A DNA stretch of 64,000 nt from Anaerolineales bacterium (lineage in GTDB: Bacteria; Chloroflexota; Anaerolineae; Anaerolineales; Villigracilaceae), in contig JABARH010000004.1 in the NCBI GenBank assembly GCA_019187665.1, forward strand, positions 1 to 64,000, in the 5' to 3' direction. This document shows, piece after piece, positions 24,174-31,163 of the stretch. Each line of letters begins with the position of its first letter. Position 1 is the stretch's first letter. The translations under genes were made by a program, and so were the position numbers. The notes beneath the pieces were generated by a model, which was not told where the DNA came from, ran no database searches, and worked only from the letters and a program-made list of their open reading frames with translations.

Positions 24174-25373
24174 ATGCATAAGACACAGTCCAAGATCGCC
24201 TTTGTGGCGATGATCGTTGTTCTCGTCATTTCGGCCTGCGCGCCGAAGGTCGAGGAAGTCGGCGGGTTCCAAATTCCCGCCATCGAGGAGGGTAAGTTCA
24301 ATATCGGCATGGTGCTGATCGGGCCACATGATGACGGCGGCTGGTCGCAGGCCCAATATGAAGGTCTGCTGTATGTGAAAGAGAACGTCCCGAACACGCA
24401 CGTGGCCTACATTGAAAACGTGCCCGAAGGCGCGGACTCCGAGCAGGTTTTCCGCGCGCTGGCCCGCAAGGGATTTGACTTGATCTTCGGCACTTCCTTT
24501 GGCTTCGGCGACTCGATGGAGATCGTGGCGGGCGAGTATCCCGATACGATGTTCATCCACCTGACCGGCATCAAGTCGAACCAGAAGAATTTTGGCAACC
24601 TGATGGGCGCCATGGAAAACATGAAATACCTCGCGGGCATGCTGGCGGGCGCGCGCGCCAAGCAGGACGGCGAGACCAAACTCGGCTACATGGCCACCTT
24701 CCCGATCCCCGAAGAGGTGCGCCTGGGCAACGCCATCGCGCTGGGCATGCGGAAGACCTGTCCCGAATGTACGATGGACATCCGCTGGATCAACACCTGG
24801 CATGACCCGGTCATCGAAAAAGAGGCCGCCGCTTCGCTCTTCGACGCTGGGGCGTACGTGGTCTTCACCGGCGCGGACACTCCCGCCGTCGCGGATGTGG
24901 CGATGGAAAAAGGCAAGTGGGGCGTCACCTATGACTGGTACGGCTCCTGCAAGGTGGAGCGCTGCCTGACCGCGCCGTATTGGGTTTGGGGTCCCGAATA
25001 TGCGCGCATCACCAAGGGCGTCATTGACGGGACCTACATCCCAGGCTGGGACTACTTCGACGCCGAGACCGGCGCGCTGGGACTCTACGGCTTCATGGAA
25101 GGCCAATCGCTGACCCCCGGCGTGGCCGACCTCGACCCGGCCGTGATCCAGGAAGTCCGCGACCTGATCGCCCAGATGCTGGCTGGCAAGTTCACCCGCT
25201 TCGATGTCTTCAAGGGACCGATCAACGACAACAAAGGCAACGTGGTTCTGCCTGCGGGTCAGAGCCTCGAACAGGTTGACCTCGACGCGTTCCCGGAATT
25301 CGGCCTGCCGTGCAGTATTGATGTGTGTATGAAGTGGTGGGCGGAAGGCATTACCGCCGAACTGCCCGAGTAG
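24174..25373 (+). CDS. BMP-family nucleoside ABC transporter substrate-binding lipoprotein
   Basis: The product has 399 residues. The signal peptide ends in lipobox VISACAP (Cys about 21). The BMP/PnrA fold follows: FNIGMVLIGPHDDGGWSQAQYEG, DLIFGTSFGFGDSM, FIHLTGIKSNQKNFGNLMGAM, and AYVVFTGADTPAV. Members bind purine nucleosides or related compounds outside the membrane. It is the first gene of an importer with the ATPase and two permeases that follow, and it sits in the purine locus, so the ligand is likely a purine nucleoside or base. AGGAGAAG precedes the start. Confidence 0.94.
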   Translation: MHKTQSKIAFVAMIVVLVISACAPKVEEVGGFQIPAIEEGKFNIGMVLIGPHDDGGWSQAQYEGLLYVKENVPNTHVAYIENVPEGADSEQVFRALARKGFDLIFGTSFGFGDSMEIVAGEYPDTMFIHLTGIKSNQKNFGNLMGAMENMKYLAGMLAGARAKQDGETKLGYMATFPIPEEVRLGNAIALGMRKTCPECTMDIRWINTWHDPVIEKEAAASLFDAGAYVVFTGADTPAVADVAMEKGKWGVTYDWYGSCKVERCLTAPYWVWGPEYARITKGVIDGTYIPGWDYFDAETGALGLYGFMEGQSLTPGVADLDPAVIQEVRDLIAQMLAGKFTRFDVFKGPINDNKGNVVLPAGQSLEQVDLDAFPEFGLPCSIDVCMKWWAEGITAELPE

Positions 25374-25387
25374 CGCGAGTTTGACGG

Positions 25388-25419
25388 ACGGGGCAGGGCT
25401 GTGAGGTTCTGCCCCGTTT
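25388..25419 (+). terminator. Attenuator/terminator after the BMP lipoprotein gene
   Basis: ACGGGGCAG (25388-25396) pairs with CTGCCCCGT (25409-25417), followed by a short T-run. A partial terminator here would give more lipoprotein than membrane components, as is common for ABC importers. Confidence 0.55.
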
Positions 25420-25423
25420 GGTA

Positions 25424-25498
25424 AAGGTACACAGGTACACACGTAGCCAGGTAAACAGGTGGACACGTGTGTACGTGTTTCCTGGTTTACCTGGCTAC
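25424..25498. repeat. Word-type inverted repeat with GTAGCCAGGTAAACAGG arms
   Basis: The left arm GTAGCCAGGTAAACAGG (25443-25459) pairs with CCTGGTTTACCTGGCTAC (25481-25498). The loop contains ACACGTGTGTACGTGT. The preceding GGTACACAGGTACACACG belongs to the same word family as the minisatellite at 22689. It separates the lipoprotein gene from the ATPase gene. Confidence 0.75.
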
Positions 25499-25517
25499 AT
25501 CTCCCCTGGAGCATGCC

Positions 25518-27110
25518 GTGACCGCGAACACAACAACTGATTTGCAACAACCTCCCCTCGCCGTCGAAATGCGCGGCATCGTCAAGCGGTTCCCCGGCGT
25601 GCTTGCCAACGACCATGTGAACTTTGAATTGCGCGCAGGCGAGATCCATGCCCTGTTGGGAGAGAACGGCGCGGGCAAAAGCACGTTGATGAATATATTG
25701 GCGGGGTTATATAAGCAGGATGCAGGTACGATTAAGGTGAAAGGCAAGACGCTGGAATTTTCTTCTCCGCGCGACGCCATCAAGGCGGGGATCGGCATGG
25801 TGCATCAGCATTTCATGCTTGTCCCGTCGCAGACCGTCACCGAGAATATTTTGTTGGGGCTGGACGAGCCGCGCTTCCTCATGCGTCTGCAAGAATACGA
25901 TAAAAAGATCGCCGATCTTGGCGACAAATACGGATTAAAGGTTGACCCGCGCACGAAGATCTGGCAACTCTCCGTCGGCGAGCAACAGCGTGTGGAATTA
26001 TTAAAGATGCTTTATCGCGGCGCGGACGTGTTGGTGATGGACGAGCCAACCGCCGTCCTCGCGCCGCAGGAAATTGAAGGTTTATTTGAAACGTTGCACT
26101 CGATGGTGGCGCAAGGCAAATCGGTGATCTTCATCAGCCATAAATTAAACGAGGTCGCCTCCATCGCGGACCGCGTCAGCGTGTTGCGACGCGGCAAGGT
26201 GACGGCATCGGGCGTCCCTGCCAAAGGTGTCAGCCGGCAGGAACTCGCCAGCATGATGGTCGGGCGCGAGGTGGCGCTGGCCGTGGATAAAAAACCGAAG
26301 ACGCCGGGCGAGATCATCCTCGACGTGAAGGATGTCCATGCAGAAAATGACAAGGGGCTGCCCTGCTTGCGCGGGCTTTCGCTCCATGTGCGCGCCGGCG
26401 AGATCGTGGGCATCGCGGGCGTGGCGGGCAACGGCCAGGTTGAACTGTCGCAGGTGATCGCCGGGCTGCGCCCATGTAAAAAAGGACAGGCTCTGTTAAA
26501 TGGGAAAAAGGTCAGTAATCGGGATACGCGCTATGGCATCGAACACGGCATGTCGTACGTTCCCGAAGATCGCACGCATGTGGGCAGTTCGCCCAATTTG
26601 AGCGTGACCGATAACGTGATCATGAAAAATTATCGCAAGCCGCCCATCTCGAAAGGTTCGATGCTCGACATGAGCGCGGCGACGAAATTCGCACAAGAAT
26701 TGAAGGAAGCCTACGACATCATCGTGCCAACGGTCAATACGCCGGTGCGCCTGCTCTCCGGTGGAAATTTGCAGCGCGTGATTCTCGCCCGCGAAATTTC
26801 GGGTCACCCCAACTTCATGGTGGCGGTCCAGCCCACGCGCGGGCTGGACGTGGGCGCGATCGAGGGAGTCCACCGTTTGTTGTTGACTCAACGCGAGGCG
26901 GATGCGGCGGTGTTGTTGATCTCGGAAGAGCTGGAAGAATTGATTGCGCTCAGCGACCGCATCTACGTGATCTACGAGGGCAGAATGATGGGCGAGATCA
27001 AGGTTGAGGGCGCGGAACCCGACAAAACCCTGATGGACGCGATTGGCTTGATGATGACCGGCACACCGCTGGAACAGATCCACATGGAGGGAGCGCCGAC
27101 TCATGGCTGA
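25518..27110 (+). CDS. Nucleoside ABC transporter ATPase (duplicated ABC domains)
   Basis: The product has 530 residues from a GTG at 25518 with GGAG 6 bases upstream; an in-frame ATG at 25467 lies within the repeat hairpin. It has two ABC domains in tandem. The first has Walker A GENGAGKST and signature LSVGEQQRVE. The second has a degenerate Walker A region (GVAGNGQVELS) and signature LSGGNLQRVI. This arrangement is typical of BMP and sugar-type importers, where only one site hydrolyses ATP. It overlaps the first permease gene by 8 bases. Confidence 0.93.
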   Translation: MTANTTTDLQQPPLAVEMRGIVKRFPGVLANDHVNFELRAGEIHALLGENGAGKSTLMNILAGLYKQDAGTIKVKGKTLEFSSPRDAIKAGIGMVHQHFMLVPSQTVTENILLGLDEPRFLMRLQEYDKKIADLGDKYGLKVDPRTKIWQLSVGEQQRVELLKMLYRGADVLVMDEPTAVLAPQEIEGLFETLHSMVAQGKSVIFISHKLNEVASIADRVSVLRRGKVTASGVPAKGVSRQELASMMVGREVALAVDKKPKTPGEIILDVKDVHAENDKGLPCLRGLSLHVRAGEIVGIAGVAGNGQVELSQVIAGLRPCKKGQALLNGKKVSNRDTRYGIEHGMSYVPEDRTHVGSSPNLSVTDNVIMKNYRKPPISKGSMLDMSAATKFAQELKEAYDIIVPTVNTPVRLLSGGNLQRVILAREISGHPNFMVAVQPTRGLDVGAIEGVHRLLLTQREADAAVLLISEELEELIALSDRIYVIYEGRMMGEIKVEGAEPDKTLMDAIGLMMTGTPLEQIHMEGAPTHG

Positions 27111-28227
27111 ATGGACCGCAAGCAAAAAACGAGGCGCACTGCGCGTCCAACTCGAACCGCGACTGGACGTGCCACCGGCCTGGTTCCCCGTCGCCGTCTC
27201 ACTGGGCGCGGTGTTCGTCGCGTTGATCCTGGGCGGGATCGTGATCGCGTTCTCGGGCGGCAACCCGTTCGCCACCTATGCCTACATTGCGCGCGCCTCC
27301 TTTGGCGACATCGGCGTGTTATCAGATACCATCGTCAAAGCCACGCCGATCATCTTGACGGCGCTGGCCTGCTCGATCGCCTTCCGCATGAAGTTGTGGA
27401 ACATCGGCGCGGAGGGACAGTTCATCATGGGCGCGTGGGGCGCGAGCGCCGTGGTGCTGGCTCCCCTGCTTCCGCCCGAGACGACGCGCTGGCTCTTCAT
27501 CCCCGCCATGGCCCTGGCCGGATTCGGCATGGGCGGTGTCTGGGGGCTCATCCCCGGTTATCTCAAAGCAAAATTCAACGTGAACGAGATCATCAGTTCG
27601 TTGATGTTGAATTACATCGCCGTCTCGTGGGTCAACTATTGGGTCTTCGGCGTGTGGAGCGAGGGCGGATTCCAGATGAGTCCGAAATTCCCAACGAACG
27701 CGTCGCTGCCGCGCCTTTCCGATTACGCCGAGACCATCCCGTTCTTTCGCGGACTGACGACTCATGCCGGTTTGATCTTCGGGATTCTCGCCGCCATCGC
27801 GCTGTGGTTCATTGTCTATCGCAGCCGCTGGGGTTACGAGATTCGCCTGATCGGAGATAACCCGCGCGCTGCCAAATACGCGGGCATCAACATCGTTCGT
27901 AACACGATCCTCGTCATGGCGCTCTCCGGCGCGCTGGCGGGGCTGGGCGGGGTGAGCGAGGTGGCCGGCGTGGTGCGCCGCTTGCAGACGGCTCCCCTCA
28001 ACGCGGGCTATGGCTTCACCGGCATCATCGTGGCCTGGCTCGCCAAATTGCATCCGCTCGCGATCATCCTCGTCTCGATTTTGTTCGGCGCGTTGATCCT
28101 CGCCGGGCGTGAGATCCAACCCTCCGGCATCCCAAAAATGATTCAGGGCATCATCCTCGTCTGTTTGATCGCCAGCGACTTCCTGCTGCGCTATCGCCTC
28201 CGCTTCACGCGCGGAGAGGTGGAGTAA
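27103..28227 (+). CDS. Nucleoside ABC transporter permease 1
   Basis: The product has 374 residues with about nine transmembrane helices. It belongs to the branched-chain/ribose-type permease family (EAA-like segment AALGG-type motif; FRMKLWNIGAEGQFIMGAWG; LSGALAGLGGVSEVAGV; YGFTGIIVAWLAKLHPLAII). It overlaps the ATPase gene by 8 bases and is followed after 1 base by the second permease, so the importer core is translationally coupled. Confidence 0.93.
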   Translation: MAEWTASKKRGALRVQLEPRLDVPPAWFPVAVSLGAVFVALILGGIVIAFSGGNPFATYAYIARASFGDIGVLSDTIVKATPIILTALACSIAFRMKLWNIGAEGQFIMGAWGASAVVLAPLLPPETTRWLFIPAMALAGFGMGGVWGLIPGYLKAKFNVNEIISSLMLNYIAVSWVNYWVFGVWSEGGFQMSPKFPTNASLPRLSDYAETIPFFRGLTTHAGLIFGILAAIALWFIVYRSRWGYEIRLIGDNPRAAKYAGINIVRNTILVMALSGALAGLGGVSEVAGVVRRLQTAPLNAGYGFTGIIVAWLAKLHPLAIILVSILFGALILAGREIQPSGIPKMIQGIILVCLIASDFLLRYRLRFTRGEVE

Positions 28228-28228
28228 T

Positions 28229-29197
28229 ATGGACTTCGTCGTCATTCTACAGGCGGGCGTCGCCTCCGGCACGGTTCTACTCTTTGCCACATTGGGTGAA
28301 ATACTGGCCGAACGCTCCGGCGTGTTGAACCTCGGCGTGGAGGGCATGATGCTGATCGGCGCCATGACTGCCTTCAGCGTCACCATCGCCACCGGCAACC
28401 CGTGGATCGGCCTGCTCACGGCCATGCTCTTCGCCGGACTCATCAGCCAGATCCATGCCTTCATCACCGTCACCCTCCAGGCCGATCAGGTCGTCAGCGG
28501 ACTTTCCCTCACGCTGGTCGGCGCGGGCATCAGCCTCGTTCTGGGCGAAGGCCTGAGCAAGGCTGGCACGGTTTCGCTCATGCCGAATTTTTCCATTCCC
28601 TTGCTGGTCCAGATCCCCGTTCTTGGCGATATTTTTTTCAAAGAACAAAGCGTCCTCGTTTACGTGGGATACCTCATGATTCCGCTGGCGTGGTATTACA
28701 TTAACCATACACGCCCCGGTTTGCATTTGCGGGCGGTGGGCGAATATCCCTCCGCCGCCGACGCGCTCGGCATCAACGTGTATCGCCTGCGATATTTCTA
28801 CGTTTTCATTGGCGGGATATTTGCCGGTCTCGCGGGCGCGACCATCAGCCTGGCGGTCTCGCCCGGCTGGTTCAGCGAGCTGACCACCGGCGGGCAGGGC
28901 TGGATCGCCATCGGCCTGGTCATCTTCGCGCAGTGGGACCCCTTCCGGGCCGCGCTCGGATCGTACGCCTTCGGCGCGCTGCGCCGCCTGATCCTCGACA
29001 TCCAGGCGCCGCTCACATTGTTTGGCGTGGACAACCCGTTCTACTATAATCCCTATTTGAGTTTCTTTCTGCAAATGCTCCCCTACGCGTTCACGGTCAT
29101 CGTGCTGGTGATTGGTTCACGCGAAGCCATCCGCAAACGCCTCGGCGCGCCCGCCGCGCTGGGCGAGCCGTACATCCGCGGCGAACGCGGCAAGTAA
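28229..29197 (+). CDS. Nucleoside ABC transporter permease 2
   Basis: The product has 322 residues with about eight to nine transmembrane helices. Family segments are ERSGVLNLGVEGMMLIGAM, FIGGIFAGLAGATISLAVSPGW and GGQGWIAIGLVIFAQW. It pairs with the permease encoded just upstream to form the heterodimeric channel. It is followed 27 bases later by the FAD subunit of the hydroxylase, which ties uptake to oxidation of the imported purine. Confidence 0.93.
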   Translation: MDFVVILQAGVASGTVLLFATLGEILAERSGVLNLGVEGMMLIGAMTAFSVTIATGNPWIGLLTAMLFAGLISQIHAFITVTLQADQVVSGLSLTLVGAGISLVLGEGLSKAGTVSLMPNFSIPLLVQIPVLGDIFFKEQSVLVYVGYLMIPLAWYYINHTRPGLHLRAVGEYPSAADALGINVYRLRYFYVFIGGIFAGLAGATISLAVSPGWFSELTTGGQGWIAIGLVIFAQWDPFRAALGSYAFGALRRLILDIQAPLTLFGVDNPFYYNPYLSFFLQMLPYAFTVIVLVIGSREAIRKRLGAPAALGEPYIRGERGK

Positions 29198-29224
29198 AGC
29201 GAGATACTATCTCGCTCTACGCCT

Positions 29225-30118
29225 ATGACACTCTGGCAAAATTATCTCCGCCCCAAAAACTTATCCGAAGCCATGGACGCGTTTGCCGACGCGCCGCGTC
29301 CGTTGCTCCCCATTGCCGGTGGAACCGATCTACTCCTCGACCTCGAACAGGGACGCCATTCACCCATCCAAACATTAGTAGATGTGACTTCCATCCGCGA
29401 GCTGACTCTCCTCGAACAGCGCGGGAATGAACTCTTCATCGGCGCCGCCGTCCCGGTCAACCGCGTCGCGCGAGACCCTCTAACGGTTCGCCACGCCCAA
29501 GCCTTGACCGAAGCCTGTAACTTGATCGCCGGTCCGCAAGTCCGCAATGTCGCCACCCTCGGAGGCAACGTCGCCCACGCCCTCCCCGCCGCGGATGGGA
29601 CGATTGCTTTGCTCGCGTTAAATGTCACAGCAGAAATCGTAAGCGCAAATGGCGCGCGTCGAATCTCATTCAAAGATTTATTTCTCGGTCCCGGCAAATC
29701 CTCCATCAAGCAAGGCGAAGAACTCATCGTCGGTTTCCACATCCCAATCCCCAATTTACCAACCCCCAATTACCAATCCGCCTCCTGCTTTCAACGCATC
29801 ATGCGCCCGCAAGGCGTCGCGCTTCCCATCTTGAACTGCGCCGTCTGGCTCGAACGCGAGAACGACACCATCAAAGACATCCGCATTGCCGTCGGTCCCG
29901 GCGGCGGGACGCCCTTCCGCGCCACCAAAGCCGAAGATACTTTGCGCGGAGGATCTCTCAACGAAGCGACATTCGAATCCGCGCTGGAGGCTTTGCTCGC
30001 CCAGGCCCATTTCCGCACCAGCGCGAGGAGGGCAGGCGCGGATTACCGCAGGCATATCCTCAGTGGGTTGTTTGGGGATACGCTTAAGTCTGCGTGGGAA
30101 CGAGCGGGTATCGGATAA
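29225..30118 (+). CDS. FAD-binding subunit of a molybdenum hydroxylase (YgfM/XdhB-like)
   Basis: The product has 297 residues. The FAD-binding motifs PIAGGTDLLLDLEQGR near residue 30 and VRNVATLGGNVAHALPAAD near 100 are those of xanthine dehydrogenase/CO dehydrogenase medium subunits. The C-terminal domain ends ADYRRHILSGLFGD. It transfers electrons from the 2Fe-2S clusters of the large subunit to an acceptor. A word insertion in frame at 29744-29779 gives IPNLPTPNYQ in a loop. A toxin-antitoxin pair separates it from the large subunit gene, and a second diverged copy of its 3' end follows that pair. Confidence 0.92.
   Translation: MTLWQNYLRPKNLSEAMDAFADAPRPLLPIAGGTDLLLDLEQGRHSPIQTLVDVTSIRELTLLEQRGNELFIGAAVPVNRVARDPLTVRHAQALTEACNLIAGPQVRNVATLGGNVAHALPAADGTIALLALNVTAEIVSANGARRISFKDLFLGPGKSSIKQGEELIVGFHIPIPNLPTPNYQSASCFQRIMRPQGVALPILNCAVWLERENDTIKDIRIAVGPGGGTPFRATKAEDTLRGGSLNEATFESALEALLAQAHFRTSARRAGADYRRHILSGLFGDTLKSAWERAGIG
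29744..29779. repeat. In-frame word repeat in the FAD-subunit gene
   Basis: CCAATCCCCAATTTACCAAC and CCCCAATTACCAATCC are near-repeats of a CCAATT(T)ACCAA word. They encode PIPNLPTPNYQS between two conserved beta regions. Confidence 0.55.
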
Positions 30119-30177
30119 GGCATAAAATTATCTATCCGATACCGATACGATTTGGGGGGAAGGCGAATCCTTTGTGT

Positions 30178-30202
30178 TATAATGTGTCTACAAATGTAGA
30201 CA
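30178..30202 (+). promoter_or_regulatory. Promoter -10 and perfect palindromic operator of the vapBC-like pair
   Basis: The TATAAT box at 30178-30183 is followed by the perfect inverted repeat TGTCTACA-AA-TGTAGACA (30185-30202), which would lie over the transcription start. The antitoxin ATG is 16 bases further on. The arrangement is what an autorepressed toxin-antitoxin operon would show. Confidence 0.7.
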
Positions 30203-30217
30203 GAATCAGAGGACGAT

Positions 30218-30469
30218 ATGGTAACAGTAGGAATACGTGAACTGAAACAGCAGACAAGTGAATTAATCCGCATGGTACGCGAAACTGGAAACGAAATACA
30301 AGTGACGTATCACGGGCAGGTTGTCGCGTTGCTGGTACCTGTGAACAAAACAAAACCCAAAAACGCAGAGCGCGCGTGGACTCAACTTGACAGCCTTGCC
30401 GCAGAAATTAGCGCGAACTGGAAAAAAGGATTATCGGCGGCAAAAGCAGTCTCAGAAGGGCGCAGATAA
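30218..30469 (+). CDS. Phd/YefM-type antitoxin
   Basis: The product has 83 residues. The N-terminus MVTVGIRELKQQTSELIRMV and the strand EIQVTYHGQVVALLVPV are characteristic of Phd/YefM (VapB) DNA-binding antitoxins; the C-terminal helical tail should bind the toxin. It overlaps the toxin gene by 1 base and starts 15 bases after a perfect palindrome that is probably its operator. It interrupts the otherwise continuous series of importer and hydroxylase genes. Confidence 0.88.
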   Translation: MVTVGIRELKQQTSELIRMVRETGNEIQVTYHGQVVALLVPVNKTKPKNAERAWTQLDSLAAEISANWKKGLSAAKAVSEGRR

Positions 30470-30885
30470 TGTTCGTCGTCGTGGATGCCAGTATTTGGGT
30501 CGCGCGTTTTGTTGAAAGCGATGAATTTCATACTCCTGTGAAGAACTGGATGAATACCCAACGCGAACAGGGTACGACATTTGTCTCTCCTTCGCTTTTG
30601 TTGGCAGAAGTTGGCGGTGTAATCAGTAGAGTCACGGGCAAACCTGAACTGGGATTGAACGCCATCCAGAAAATTGAAAACCTGCCCGATGTCCGTATTG
30701 TGGAAATGGACAAAGCCTTGATGGATGAAGCGTCGCGTATCGCCGCAAAATACGGCGTGCGCGGCGCTGATTCTGTTTATGTAGCAGTTGCCTCCGCACT
30801 GAAAATTCCTCTTGTTACTTTTGACATTGACCAGCGCGAGAAAGCCTCAAAGGTTGTGGAAGTTATTACGATAACTGTAGAATGA
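30469..30885 (+). CDS. PIN-domain ribonuclease toxin (VapC)
   Basis: The product has 138 residues. Catalytic acidic residues are visible in VVVDASIWV (Asp6), LLAEVGGVI (Glu), YGVRGADSVYVA (Asp) and VTFDIDQ (Asp). It is a Mg2+-dependent RNase toxin whose partner is encoded immediately upstream. Downstream, 30910-30985 repeats a diverged version of the FAD-subunit gene's 3' end, suggesting that the pair was inserted at that gene end. Confidence 0.9.
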   Translation: MFVVVDASIWVARFVESDEFHTPVKNWMNTQREQGTTFVSPSLLLAEVGGVISRVTGKPELGLNAIQKIENLPDVRIVEMDKALMDEASRIAAKYGVRGADSVYVAVASALKIPLVTFDIDQREKASKVVEVITITVE

Positions 30886-30909
30886 AAATGAATTCTTTTA
30901 TCTGCCGTT

Positions 30910-30985
30910 CCAGCGCCGACTATCGCAGATATATCGTCAGTGGGCCGTTCGGGGATGGGTTGAGTCCGCGTGGTTACGAGCAGAA
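30910..30985 (+). pseudogene. Diverged second copy of the FAD-subunit 3' end
   Basis: In the plus frame it reads SADYRRYIVSGPFGDGLSPRG, against ADYRRHILSGLFGDTLKSAW at the true C-terminus (30035-30110). By eye about three quarters of bases match, many differences being synonymous. It has no start and no upstream domain, so it is a 3' relic left on the far side of the toxin-antitoxin insert. Confidence 0.75.
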
Positions 30986-31050
30986 GAGAAAACCGATGAG
31001 ACACGGAGATATTAAATTCTCTGTTAGGATTTTCGCTTACCTGCAAAAAC

Positions 31051-31070
31051 GGCGCAAGTGAGCGCCTTTT
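31051..31070 (+). terminator. Short hairpin terminator before the hydroxylase gene
   Basis: GGCGC-AAGTGA-GCGCC with TTTT after it. A second hairpin AGCGTT-CTCT-AACGCT follows at about 31102-31117. The 178 bases between the relic and the next gene hold these hairpins and presumably the promoter of the large subunit gene. Confidence 0.45.
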
Positions 31071-31163
31071 ACGCCCAAAAAATTATATAGAGCGTAATCA
31101 GCGTTCTCTAACGCTGGATGGAGCGAAAGTCCTGCCTGTAGTTCAAAATTTAGGAAGTGACCC

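Noticed and set aside
31070-31163. Molybdenum-cofactor or purine riboswitch before the hydroxylase gene
   Set aside because: Small hairpins are present, but none of the conserved riboswitch core sequences could be recognised by eye.
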